This document shows, piece by piece, positions 6,925 to 14,616 of a stretch of DNA of 20,057 nucleotides (the stretch's first letter is position 1; every line of letters starts with the position of its first letter). The stretch is from JBGPNN01 sp041487495 (lineage in GTDB: Bacteria > Sysuimicrobiota > Sysuimicrobiia > Sysuimicrobiales > Humicultoraceae): the NCBI GenBank assembly GCA_041487495.1, contig JBGPNN010000035.1, forward strand, positions 1 to 20,057, written 5' to 3'. The position numbers were made by a program, and so were the translations under genes. Below the pieces are notes generated by a model. The model searched no databases. It saw only the letters and a list, made by a program, of their open reading frames with translations, and was not told the origin of the DNA.

Positions 6925-7528
6925 TGCGTTTCTCGAGAAACTGGCATCGTCGGCGCCGGAGCCCGGCGGCGGCGCCGCAGCGGCGCTGGCCGGTGCGACC
7001 GGCGCCGCACTGGTCAGCATGGTGGCCAACCTGACGGTCGGCCGGGAGAAGTTCGCCGGCGTGCAGGCCGAGATGCAGCAGGCCCTCGCGCGTGCCGACG
7101 CGTTGCGCGTGGCGCTGCTGCAGGCCATCGACCGCGACGCCGAGGTCTTCCGTCACGTGATGGCCGCCTACAAGATGCCGCGGGAGACCGACGATGAGAA
7201 GGCGGCGCGCAAACAGGCCACTCAGGCCGCGCTGCGGGCGGCATCGCTCGTGCCCGCCGAGGTCGTGGGCTTGTGCGAGGACGTGGCCGCGTGGAGCCGG
7301 GTGGCAACAGAGAAGGGGAACCCCCAGGTCATCAGCGATGCCGCGGTCGCGGCACTCCTGGCGGACGCCGCGGCCCAGAGCGCCGCGCTGAACGTCAGGA
7401 TCAACCTGAGCAGCATCACCGACACGGCGTTCACCGGACCCCTGTGGGCGCGGATCCAGCAGCGGTTGGATCGTATCCGGTCGCTACGCGACGACGTGGT
7501 CCGGATGACCTACGAGCGGATCGGGTGA
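6902..7528 (+). CDS. fchA: Formiminotetrahydrofolate cyclodeaminase / methenyl-THF cyclohydrolase family protein
   Basis: A 208-residue protein of the cyclodeaminase/cyclohydrolase family, which covers formimino-THF cyclodeaminase and stand-alone methenyl-THF cyclohydrolase (Fch). Diagnostic stretches are APEPGGGAAAALAGATGAALVSMVANLT near the N-terminus (about 18-45; key PGGGAAAA), the DRDAEVF segment, and the KGNPQVISDAAVAALLADAA region near 138-160. The ATG at 6902 has GGAGGT three bases upstream and lies within the end of folC. The gene ends in a GTGA overlap with folD. No formiminoglutamate (histidine-degradation) genes are nearby, and the next-door FolD lacks cyclohydrolase residues. I therefore favour a cyclohydrolase role over deamination, as an inference. 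Confidence 0.88.
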   Translation: MYPELAIDAFLEKLASSAPEPGGGAAAALAGATGAALVSMVANLTVGREKFAGVQAEMQQALARADALRVALLQAIDRDAEVFRHVMAAYKMPRETDDEKAARKQATQAALRAASLVPAEVVGLCEDVAAWSRVATEKGNPQVISDAAVAALLADAAAQSAALNVRINLSSITDTAFTGPLWARIQQRLDRIRSLRDDVVRMTYERIG

Positions 7529-8469
7529 CCCCTGTGGGCGAGATCATCGACGGGACCGCCGAGGCCGAGCGATTAAAGATCGAGCTAAAGACCGAGGCTG
7601 CGTCACTCGCAGAGCACGGGGTCCGGCCCGGTGTCGGGACCGTGCTGGTCGGTGACGACTATGGGGCGCGAATGTACCGCCGCTCCATCGAGCGCGCGGC
7701 CGCGGAGCTCGGCCTGGTCTATCGGGACCTGACGATGCCGCCCGATGCGACCGTGGCGGACATCGTCTCCGGCATCCGCACGCTGGTCGCGGATCCGGCG
7801 ATTCACGGGGTCCTGCCGCTGCGGCCGTTTCCCGCGGGGATGCCCGAGGGGACGGTGCTCGAGGCCATCGATCCGGCGAAGGACATCGACTGCCTGCACC
7901 CGATCAACGCCGGTCGCCTGGCGCTCGGCCGGCCGGCCGTGTATCCCGCGACACCGTGGGCGTGCTTCGAGCTCCTCGAGCGCTACTTCGCCGGAAAGGG
8001 CATCGAGCCCAAAGCGGGGTTCGAAGGCAGGGAACTGGTCATCGTGGGCCGCAGCAACAACGTTGGGAAACCAGCCTATTTCCTGGCGCTGGAGCGCAAT
8101 GCCACCCCGACGACGGTGCACTCGTTCACATCCCGGGCGGGCTCGCTGGCCGATCACACGCGGCGGGCCGACATCCTGATTGTCGCCATGGGCAGAGCGG
8201 AATTTATCAAGGGCGACATGGTCAAGCCTGGCGCGATCGTGGTCGACGTGGGCGTCAATCAAGCCGCGGTCCTCGATGGGTCCGGGAATCCCGTGCTCGA
8301 CGAACGCGGGCGGCCAAGGCGGCGCACCGTCGGCGATGTGGCCTTCGAGGAGGTCCGCCGGGTGGCGGGGGCCGTCACGCCCGTGCCGGGCGGGGTGGGC
8401 GCCGTCACCAACCTTTTGCTGATGAAGAACGTCATACGAGCAGCGACGGCAATGGCCGGACGCACGTGA
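7525..8469 (+). CDS. folD: FolD-like methylene-THF dehydrogenase, cyclohydrolase residues missing
   Basis: A 314-residue member of the FolD family, which normally oxidises 5,10-methylene-THF and hydrolyses the methenyl product. Recognisable parts are IIDGTAEA (7-14), PAKDID-HPINAGRL (118-132), the nucleotide-binding GRSNNVGKPA, VVDVGVN, and TPVPGGVGAVT near the C-terminus. In the YxxxK motif Tyr51 is present, but the catalytic Lys is Ile55. The VQLPLP-type Gln aligns with Leu99 in GVLPLRPFP. Asp122 is kept. These changes predict dehydrogenase without cyclohydrolase activity. The start is the GTG at 7525 (GTGA overlap with fchA); a GTG at 7534 is also possible. The gene ends 21 bases before the propeller gene. 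Confidence 0.87.
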   Translation: MTPVGEIIDGTAEAERLKIELKTEAASLAEHGVRPGVGTVLVGDDYGARMYRRSIERAAAELGLVYRDLTMPPDATVADIVSGIRTLVADPAIHGVLPLRPFPAGMPEGTVLEAIDPAKDIDCLHPINAGRLALGRPAVYPATPWACFELLERYFAGKGIEPKAGFEGRELVIVGRSNNVGKPAYFLALERNATPTTVHSFTSRAGSLADHTRRADILIVAMGRAEFIKGDMVKPGAIVVDVGVNQAAVLDGSGNPVLDERGRPRRRTVGDVAFEEVRRVAGAVTPVPGGVGAVTNLLLMKNVIRAATAMAGRT

Positions 8470-8490
8470 AGCCCGTGGGGGGAGCAGGTG

Positions 8491-9468
8491 ATGCGAAGCG
8501 TCGCGCTGTTCGTTGTGGTGGCCGGGCTTGTCGCCGCCCCGGTGGGGCCGATCGAGGCGCAGACGGATCTCAGGATCACGGAGTACGTGATCCCGACGCC
8601 GAACTCCCGGCCACACTCGATCGCCGCGGCGCCAGACGGCCGCATCTACTTCTCGGAACTGGCCACCAACAAGATCGGGGTCTTCGATCCGCAGGCGGGT
8701 CGGTTCGCCGAAGCCACCGTTCCGACCGCGCGGTCGCAGCCGCACGGTGTGGCGGTGGAGCCACGCAGTGGCCTGGTCTATGTAACGCAGCTGGCCGGCG
8801 GAAAAATCATCCAGTTCCGGGCGCCGTCGGAGGTCCGGGAGTTCGAGATCCCGACGCCGAACTCAGCGCCCCACACCGCCTGGCCTGATCGCGACGGCAA
8901 CATCTTCTTTACGGAGGCGCGCACCGGGAAGATCGGCCGGCTGAATCCCCAGACCGGTCAGGTGTCCGAGTGGCAGCTGCCCGCGCGTGCCGGCGTGCCG
9001 TATGGGATCGAAGTCGACCGTCAGGGGATGGCCTGGGTCGCGCAGCTCAACGCCAGCCGCATCGCCCGGCTCGACCCATCCAGCGGGCAGGTCCAGGAGT
9101 TCGTCCCGCGCACGCCCAACTCCGGGACCCGGCGGCTGTCGATCGACTCGCGCGGCCGCGTGTGGATCACCTACAACCGGGCGCACAAGATCGGGCTGTT
9201 CGATCCCGCCACCGCCGCGTTCACCGAGATGGACACCGTCTCGCCGGGCTCCGAACCCTACGCGATTGTCGTCGACCGCGACGACTACGTCTGGTACAGC
9301 GAGTTCACGACCGACCAGATCGTCCGCTACGATCCACGCACCAACCAGTCAATCACGTTCAAGACGCCCGTCCCGAAAGCGGAGGTACGCTTCCTGACCG
9401 TGGCGCCCGACGGGAGCATCTGGTACGCCAATTTCGGCAACAGCCGCATCGGGCGCATCGGGCGGTAG
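8491..9468 (+). CDS. Secreted Vgb-like (streptogramin lyase family) beta-propeller
   Basis: A 325-residue protein with an N-terminal signal peptide (hydrophobic 4-18, likely cut after IEA at 21-23) and a repetitive propeller. Six or seven repeats follow the pattern PxPNSxPHxIxxxxDGxIYFSExxxxKIGxFDPxTG. This is the virginiamycin B lyase/NHL-like repeat family. Two blades share an identical 17-base run encoding IPTPNS (near 8590 and 8850). True Vgb enzymes open streptogramin B rings in the cytoplasm, whereas this copy is exported and most such chromosomal homologues have no known substrate, so antibiotic inactivation should not be assumed. The ATG at 8491 is preferred over the adjacent GTG at 8488. 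Its stop lies three bases from the stop of the convergent methyltransferase. Confidence 0.8.
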   Translation: MRSVALFVVVAGLVAAPVGPIEAQTDLRITEYVIPTPNSRPHSIAAAPDGRIYFSELATNKIGVFDPQAGRFAEATVPTARSQPHGVAVEPRSGLVYVTQLAGGKIIQFRAPSEVREFEIPTPNSAPHTAWPDRDGNIFFTEARTGKIGRLNPQTGQVSEWQLPARAGVPYGIEVDRQGMAWVAQLNASRIARLDPSSGQVQEFVPRTPNSGTRRLSIDSRGRVWITYNRAHKIGLFDPATAAFTEMDTVSPGSEPYAIVVDRDDYVWYSEFTTDQIVRYDPRTNQSITFKTPVPKAEVRFLTVAPDGSIWYANFGNSRIGRIGR

Positions 9469-9471
9469 CGC

Positions 9472-10251
9472 CTAGTCCTTCCAGGCCAGGATCGCGCGGA
9501 CAATGACATCATCGATAAACATGCCTGCGGGGTTGATGTCGAGCAGGGCACGCCGCATGGCCGCTTCGGCCTTCTGCCATCGTTCCCCCAGCGCCGCGCG
9601 TGACACGGACGATGTCGTCGACACGAAGCCGATGATCCGCTCAGTATCCGTGGACCGCTGATACGGGAAGGCGAAGATCTCCATGCGACGAAACGGGGAG
9701 CGCGCGATCACGGCTTCGTGCGGTTCGGCGGAGGGCTGAAGGAGCGCCCGGCGGTCTTGGTCCAGCCACGGGCTGACGGCCGTTCTAAGCGCCTGCCGCC
9801 AGGCGTTTGCGGGCACGTCGGGATGCTCTTCGTCCACCACGGCGATCCCGCCGCCGGGCTCGACGACTCCGGAGATGGCCTCGAGGGCGGCGACGCGGTC
9901 CATCAGGTGCAGGGACTGCGCCAGGGTCAGCAGGCGGAAGCGTCCCAGGTGCGGGCCGAGATCTCCGGCGCCTCCTTCGACCCATGTAATGTTGGAGACG
10001 CCCAGCCGGCTCGCCTCAACTGCAGCGCGGGCGAGCATCTCGGGTTCGGGATCCATCCCGACGACCTGTTCAAACGCGGAGGCCAGCGGCAGCGTCAACC
10101 GGCCCGTCCCGCACCCGAGGTCAAGCAGGCGGCCGGTGCCATCCAGGCCCAACCGCGTTCGTAGGTGCGCGAACAGGCGCTCGGGATACGCGGGTCGGTA
10201 TCGGGCGAAATCCGAAACGATGCCTCTGTAGAGTCTGCGCCCGCCGCTCAT
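9472..10251 (-). CDS. Class I SAM-dependent methyltransferase
   Basis: A 259-residue methyltransferase with the SAM-binding motif I LLDLGCGTG at 42-50, an acidic residue after the next strand (VVGMDPEPEML), and a motif with post-I WVEGGAGDL. The N-terminal YRPAYPERLFAHL resembles UbiE/Methyltransf_11-type proteins acting on small molecules. The substrate is unknown. This is the only gene on the minus strand. The ATG at 10251 has a GAGGTG six bases upstream on its strand; a GTG nine bases further upstream is less likely. It diverges from the acyl-CoA synthetase gene across 87 bases and converges on the propeller gene. Confidence 0.85.
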   Translation of the reverse strand: MSGGRRLYRGIVSDFARYRPAYPERLFAHLRTRLGLDGTGRLLDLGCGTGRLTLPLASAFEQVVGMDPEPEMLARAAVEASRLGVSNITWVEGGAGDLGPHLGRFRLLTLAQSLHLMDRVAALEAISGVVEPGGGIAVVDEEHPDVPANAWRQALRTAVSPWLDQDRRALLQPSAEPHEAVIARSPFRRMEIFAFPYQRSTDTERIIGFVSTTSSVSRAALGERWQKAEAAMRRALLDINPAGMFIDDVIVRAILAWKD

Positions 10252-10257
10252 CCCAGT

Positions 10258-10263
10258 CACCTC
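10258..10263 (-). promoter_or_regulatory. Ribosome binding site of the methyltransferase gene
   Basis: GAGGTG on the minus strand, six bases before the ATG at 10251. It favours that start over the GTG at 10260, which this site would overlap. Confidence 0.6.
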
Positions 10264-10338
10264 TTCATTCTACTGCTGCGGCGCGTGCCGTCGAAGCCAG
10301 GGAGTCACCAACGAGGTGTCGAACGACTGGCAACACGC

Positions 10339-12483
10339 ATGGCCTCCGCCCGGCGTGACCTCTCGGCCATTGTCAGGCCCTCGACCGTCGCGGTGATTGG
10401 CGCGTCCCGCGACCCGTCGAAGGTGGGCTACGCGCTGTTCCACAACATTCTCGAAGCCGGGTTCACCGGCGCCGTCCACCCCGTTAATCCGTCGGCCCGC
10501 GCCATCGGTAGTGTGCGGGCGTATGCGTCGATCCGGGACATCCCCGATCCGGTCGATCTGGCGATCGTCGCGACACCGGCCCGCCTGGTGGCCGGCCTGT
10601 TGGATGAATGCGGTGAAGCGGGCGTCCGGGGTGTCGTCGTAGTCTCCGGGGGATTCCGCGAGATCGGCGGCGAGGGCCGGCAGCGCGAGGACGCCGTCCG
10701 GGCGCGCGTCGGCCGCTGGGGCTTTGCACTCATCGGGCCAAACTGCTTGGGGGTCATCAATACCGATCCGGAGGTGCGGCTCAACGCGACCTTTGCCGCG
10801 CAGTTTCCCGAGGCGGGCAACATCGCGTTGGTGTCGCAGTCTGGGGCGCTGACGGCTGCGGCGCTCGACTACGCCCGCACCAAGCGCATCGGCTTCTCAA
10901 AAGTCGTGAACCTCGGCAACAAGGCCGACGTCGGCGAGCTCGACATGCTGGAGATGCTGGCGACGGATCCGTTGACGAAGGTCATCCTGTTGTATCTGGA
11001 GGAACTCACGGACGGCCGGCGTTTCATCGAATCCGCGCGGACGATTGGCGACCAGCGGCCGCCCAAGCCCATCCTGGTGCTCAAGGCCGGGCGGACGGCT
11101 GCAGGCGCGACGGCCGTGTCCAGCCACACTGGGTCGCTCGCGGGCAGCGACGAACTGTATCAGGGCGTCTTCGCGCAGGCCGGCGTGCTGCGGGTCGAGA
11201 GTATCGAAGAACTCTTCGACTGCGCTGCCGCGTTCTCGCGGCAGCCACTGCCGCGCGGCCACCGCGTGGCCATCGTCACCAATGCGGGTGGGCCCGGGAT
11301 CCTGGCCACCGACGCGTCGATCCGGCAGGGCCTGGAACTCAGCCGGCTGTCCGAAAACACGACGCGGGCCCTTCGGGCGATTGCGCCGGCGGAAGCCAGC
11401 GTTGCGAATCCCGTCGATCTGATCGGCGATGCCGACGACCGGCGCTACGATGCCGCACTGAAAGCCGTGCTGGGGGACCCCGGCGTGGATGCCGCGATCG
11501 TCCTGGTGGTGCGCACGGCGTCGCTGGACGTTGTCGCCACCGCCGACGCCGTCATCCGCCGGGCACGCGAGTCGGAGAAGCCGGTTCTCGCGTCGTTCGT
11601 CGGCGCGCTGGCGGTCACGGAGGGCGTGGCGCGCCTCGAAGACGCCGGTATCCCACACTATCCGTTTCCGGAGGCGATCGCGCGGACCCTGGGCGCCATG
11701 GCCCGCTACACCGACTGGATGTCGCGGCCCCGCACAGACTACCGCGTATTCGATGACGTCGATCGCGCCGCCGCCCGCACAATCATCGAGCCCGCGGGGC
11801 CGGGCTTCCTGCCCGAGGCGCGCGCGTTGGCGTTACTCGAGGCCTATCGCTTCCCGGTGCTGCCCTGGGCCGTGGCGACGGGCCGCAAGGAAGCCGTCGA
11901 GCGGGCCGCCGCGACGGGGTTCCCGGTCGCCATGAAGATCCTCTCGCCGCAGATCATCCACAAATGGGACGTCAGCGGTGTGCGCCTTGGCCTCAAGTCT
12001 CGGGCCGACGTGGCGGCCGCCTACGACGCCATGATAGAGGCGGTGCGCGGTCACCGGCCGGACGCGGTCATTGAAGGGGTGCTGATTCAGGCGATGGCCG
12101 GACGCGGCCGTGAGGTGATCCTCGGGCTCAGCCGCGATCCGCAGTTCGGGCCGGCGTTGCTATTCGGGCTCGGCGGCATCTACGTGGAAGTCCTCCGTGA
12201 CGTGGCGTTCCGATTGGCGCCGATCCGCGAGTTCAGCGCGCAGCGCATGGTGGAGGAGACCCGTTCATCCGCGATCCTGCGGGGCGTGCGTGGCGAGCCG
12301 CCGTCTGATATCGAGGCAATTGTCACCTGTCTGCTGCGCCTGTCGCAGTTCGCGGTGGAGTGCCCGGAGGTCGCCGAACTGGATATCAACCCCTTATTCG
12401 TTTACGCGCAGGGGCGAGGGGCGGCCGTGGCGGATGCGCGCATCCGTCTGGCGCCGCCAGAGATACGGGGCGGACCCGCGTGA
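10339..12483 (+). CDS. Single-chain ADP-forming acyl-CoA synthetase (acetyl-CoA synthetase, ADP-forming type)
   Basis: A 714-residue fused alpha-beta NDP-forming acyl-CoA synthetase that interconverts acyl-CoA + ADP + Pi with acid + CoA + ATP. The domains in order are a CoA-binding Rossmann domain with VAVIGASRDPSKVG (17-30), succinyl-CoA-ligase-like domains with LIGPNCLGVIN and the phosphohistidine motif SSHTGSLAGSD (His263), and an ATP-grasp domain containing KILSPQIIHKWDVSGV (His541) and ELDINPL near the C-terminus. Both mobile-phosphate histidines are in place, so it should be active. This architecture also covers protein-acetyltransferase-like relatives, but no GNAT domain is present here. 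The ATG at 10339 has no strong ribosome site; further upstream sequence in frame is antisense to the methyltransferase. The downstream dehydrogenase overlaps it by GTGA. The acyl substrate is not determinable. Confidence 0.9.
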   Translation: MASARRDLSAIVRPSTVAVIGASRDPSKVGYALFHNILEAGFTGAVHPVNPSARAIGSVRAYASIRDIPDPVDLAIVATPARLVAGLLDECGEAGVRGVVVVSGGFREIGGEGRQREDAVRARVGRWGFALIGPNCLGVINTDPEVRLNATFAAQFPEAGNIALVSQSGALTAAALDYARTKRIGFSKVVNLGNKADVGELDMLEMLATDPLTKVILLYLEELTDGRRFIESARTIGDQRPPKPILVLKAGRTAAGATAVSSHTGSLAGSDELYQGVFAQAGVLRVESIEELFDCAAAFSRQPLPRGHRVAIVTNAGGPGILATDASIRQGLELSRLSENTTRALRAIAPAEASVANPVDLIGDADDRRYDAALKAVLGDPGVDAAIVLVVRTASLDVVATADAVIRRARESEKPVLASFVGALAVTEGVARLEDAGIPHYPFPEAIARTLGAMARYTDWMSRPRTDYRVFDDVDRAAARTIIEPAGPGFLPEARALALLEAYRFPVLPWAVATGRKEAVERAAATGFPVAMKILSPQIIHKWDVSGVRLGLKSRADVAAAYDAMIEAVRGHRPDAVIEGVLIQAMAGRGREVILGLSRDPQFGPALLFGLGGIYVEVLRDVAFRLAPIREFSAQRMVEETRSSAILRGVRGEPPSDIEAIVTCLLRLSQFAVECPEVAELDINPLFVYAQGRGAAVADARIRLAPPEIRGGPA

Positions 12484-13700
12484 AGGGCGTCGTCGCCGAT
12501 ATTTCCATTCCGCGGTATCTGGCTACCCGCGCCGCTGGCTTCCTCTGGCAGCCGGCATTCTGGAGCGCGCTTGCGCCGATCCACCTGACCGATCTGCCGG
12601 AGCCACGGCTCCCCGCGCCGGACTGGGTCAAGGTGAAAGTCGCGATGGGCGGTGTCTGCGGGAGCGATCTCCACCTGCTGCTGCTTGAGGCGAGCCCCTC
12701 GGCGTCGGTGTACGCGTCGATGCCGTTTGTCGTTGGGCACGAGAACGTCGGCACGGTCGCTGAGAGCGGCGCCGAAGCCGGGGTGGCCGTGGGCGCGCGC
12801 GTCGTGGTCGAGCCGTTGCTCCCGTGCGTGACGCGCGGGTTCGCCAATCTCTGCCCGGCCTGTGCGCGGGGCGACTCCAACTTATGCAGCCGATTCGCGG
12901 AGGGAACGCTGGCGCCGGGGATCGCCCACGGCGCCTGCCGCGACGTCGGCGGGTCGTGGAGCGAGGTGATGGTGGCGCACCGCTCGCGCCTGGTCACCGT
13001 TCCCGATGGCGTATCCGACGAACAGGCCGTGCTGGTGGAGCCGCTGGCGGTCGCCGTGCACGCCGTGCTCCGCTTCATCCCAGACGACGCGCGCACCGTG
13101 CTCGTGCTCGGGGCGGGCACGATCGGGTTGTGCGGAGTCGCGGCGCTGCGCGCGCTGCGGCCCGGCGCACGCAGCGTCGTCCTGGCGCGGTACGCGCACC
13201 AGGCCGACTTGGCGCGGGCGCTGGGCGCGTCCGCGATCGTCACGCCGTCGGGCGGCCGCTACTACGGGGAGATCGCGGCGTTGACGGAGGCACGCGTCCT
13301 GCGGCCGTTATTGGGCCCGCCGGTGCTCACCGGCGGGGTCGACGCGACGTTGGAGTGCGTTGGGTCCGGGCGCAGCATCGACGACGCCCTGCGCCTGACA
13401 CGCGCGGGCGGCACGGTGGTGCTGGTCGGACTGGCCGCGCTGCCGCGCGGTGTGGACTGGACGCCGATCTGGCTTCGGGAGCTCAAAGTGCAGGGCACCG
13501 CGTACTACGCGCAAGAACGGGTCGGCGACCGATCCGTGCGATCGATGGACCTGGCGATGGAACTGCTGGCGTCGGGCCGCCTCGACCTCCGCCCGCTGAT
13601 TACCCATCGGTTTCCGCTGATCGAGTGGCGGCGTGCCGTCGAGGTCGCCCTGGACAAGCGCCGGCATCGTGCGGTGAAGGTGTTGCTCCAACCCGCCTGA
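12480..13700 (+). CDS. Zinc-dependent medium-chain alcohol dehydrogenase
   Basis: A 406-residue MDR-family dehydrogenase. The catalytic zinc site is C60 (GGVCGSDLH) with H87/E88 (VGHENVG). The structural zinc cysteines are C116, C125, C128 and C136, with a longer than usual spacing between the first two. The nucleotide-binding loop VLGAGTIGLCG follows at about 210-222. Relatives oxidise sugars, polyols, threonine or alcohols with NAD(P). An N-terminal extension of about 45 residues precedes the GroES-like domain. The GTG start overlaps the stop of the acyl-CoA synthetase gene (GTGA). Co-translation suggests a shared pathway in which an alcohol or hydroxyacid is oxidised and its acyl-CoA product yields ATP; this is conjecture. 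Confidence 0.87.
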   Translation: MKGVVADISIPRYLATRAAGFLWQPAFWSALAPIHLTDLPEPRLPAPDWVKVKVAMGGVCGSDLHLLLLEASPSASVYASMPFVVGHENVGTVAESGAEAGVAVGARVVVEPLLPCVTRGFANLCPACARGDSNLCSRFAEGTLAPGIAHGACRDVGGSWSEVMVAHRSRLVTVPDGVSDEQAVLVEPLAVAVHAVLRFIPDDARTVLVLGAGTIGLCGVAALRALRPGARSVVLARYAHQADLARALGASAIVTPSGGRYYGEIAALTEARVLRPLLGPPVLTGGVDATLECVGSGRSIDDALRLTRAGGTVVLVGLAALPRGVDWTPIWLRELKVQGTAYYAQERVGDRSVRSMDLAMELLASGRLDLRPLITHRFPLIEWRRAVEVALDKRRHRAVKVLLQPA

Positions 13701-13717
13701 TCGCATCGGTCAGCCCC

Positions 13718-13746
13718 TTGCCCGCTGCAGGCCTACGCGCTACCCT
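13718..13746 (+). promoter_or_regulatory. Weak candidate promoter upstream of second cupredoxin
   Basis: TTGCCC (13718-13723) and TACCCT (13741-13746) with a 17-base spacer, in the only roughly 100-base gap of this region. Both boxes deviate from sigma-70 consensus, so this is tentative. Confidence 0.25.
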
Positions 13747-13800
13747 GTTCGAGGTGGCCGCCAGGTCACCAATTAACAGCACAGGGGAGGCAGCACGCGA

Positions 13801-14220
13801 ATGCGAACAGCATGGTTGGGTATCACCGTGGCGCTCGTTGCGGTCCTGGTGGCCGGATGTGGCGGGAAACAGGCTTCACCACCTCAACCGCAGGTTTCAC
13901 CCGCGGCTTCACCGGCAGGGCGGCCCGCCGCACCCGCTGGCAAGATCACGATCGTTGGTAAGGATAACGTCTACGAGCCCGCCACGGTGCAAGTTAAGGC
14001 CGGTCAGGAAACCGAAATCCTCTTCAAGAATACCGGTACCAGTGTGCACAATCTCATCGTGCAGTCCAAGGACGCGGCAGGCCAGGATTTCCAGACGGAC
14101 ATCGTCGTGAACGCCAACGCGGACAGCACCTTCAAGGTAAAGATCGACAAGCCCGGCACCTACGTGATGCAGTGCACGTATCATCCTGAGATGAAGGGCG
14201 AGTTGAAGGTCACGCCGTAG
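13801..14220 (+). CDS. Cupredoxin lipoprotein (amicyanin-like ligand loop)
   Basis: A 139-residue blue copper protein with a lipoprotein signal, LVAGC, lipidated at C20. A Pro/Ala/Ser-rich linker (about 24-46) sits between the anchor and the fold. Copper ligands are H83 (TSVHNL) and C125/H128/M131 in CTYHPEM. The Cys-x2-His-x2-Met loop is the short amicyanin-type spacing and differs from the longer loop of the cupredoxin at 3044-3412. AGGGGAGG ten bases before the ATG supports the start. The likely role is extracytoplasmic electron transfer to an oxidase or dehydrogenase; partner unknown. It is followed 12 bases later by a membrane-protein gene. Confidence 0.87.
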   Translation: MRTAWLGITVALVAVLVAGCGGKQASPPQPQVSPAASPAGRPAAPAGKITIVGKDNVYEPATVQVKAGQETEILFKNTGTSVHNLIVQSKDAAGQDFQTDIVVNANADSTFKVKIDKPGTYVMQCTYHPEMKGELKVTP

Positions 14221-14232
14221 CGGGGGGCAGTC

Positions 14233-14616
14233 ATGGCGACCGAGGGGTCTACCGCCGAGATCGTCCGCCGGTTGATCACAGATGTCGCGCTGCTGATCCA
14301 GCACTACGGGCGCGAGATCCGCGGGCATGCCCGCGGCCTTGGGCGGGACGTTGCAGTCGCCGCGATCATGGTCGGCGCTGCGGTCGCCCTGGGTGTGTTT
14401 GCGCTCGATCTGGTCGTGGCCACGCTCGTCCTCGTTGCGGCCATCTGGCTCCCGGCGTGGCTGGCGGCACTTGTCGTGCTCGTCGTGATGGTCATGGCGA
14501 TGGCGCTGCTCGTCTGGCTGGCCCTGCGCCGCGTCAAGCGCCGGCAGGCTGTCTGGTCGGCCCGGGTGGAGGAGGAAGTCCGGTGGCTGAAGAGCCTATT
14601 TCCCCGGGAGAGCTGA
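14233..14616 (+). CDS. Holin-X/YqjE-like two-helix membrane protein
   Basis: A 127-residue protein resembling the putative actinobacterial holin-X (Phage_holin_3_6)/YqjE group. An amphipathic N-terminus (about 1-35) is followed by two long hydrophobic helices (about 38-62 and 68-95) and a basic, then acidic tail. Despite the family name, such chromosomal genes are not phage lysis genes; they are usually paired with small DUF3618/ElaB-like proteins, as here, where the next gene overlaps its end by 34 bases. A G-rich ribosome site precedes the ATG. Its cellular role is not established; an envelope-stress or membrane-associated function is often suggested. Confidence 0.7.
   Translation: MATEGSTAEIVRRLITDVALLIQHYGREIRGHARGLGRDVAVAAIMVGAAVALGVFALDLVVATLVLVAAIWLPAWLAALVVLVVMVMAMALLVWLALRRVKRRQAVWSARVEEEVRWLKSLFPRES

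Noticed and set aside
7603..8745. 380-codon open frame on the minus strand
   Set aside because: Antisense to folD; low-complexity basic translation and no recognisable fold.
8491..9468. Streptogramin resistance gene
   Set aside because: Family membership alone does not show resistance; the protein has a signal peptide and the neighbourhood is metabolic, so it is annotated only as Vgb-like.
10165..10338. In-frame upstream extension of the acyl-CoA synthetase gene
   Set aside because: It is antisense to the methyltransferase start and has no resemblance to the CoA-binding domain, which begins right after ATG 10339.
12824..14110. 428-codon open frame on the plus strand
   Set aside because: It overlaps the dehydrogenase and second cupredoxin genes in another frame; both of those have intact metal motifs and signal sequences.
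14233..14616. Prophage holin as a sign of phage DNA
   Set aside because: The holin-X/YqjE group is chromosomal and paired here with a DUF3618-like gene; no phage structural, lysis or integrase genes are present.
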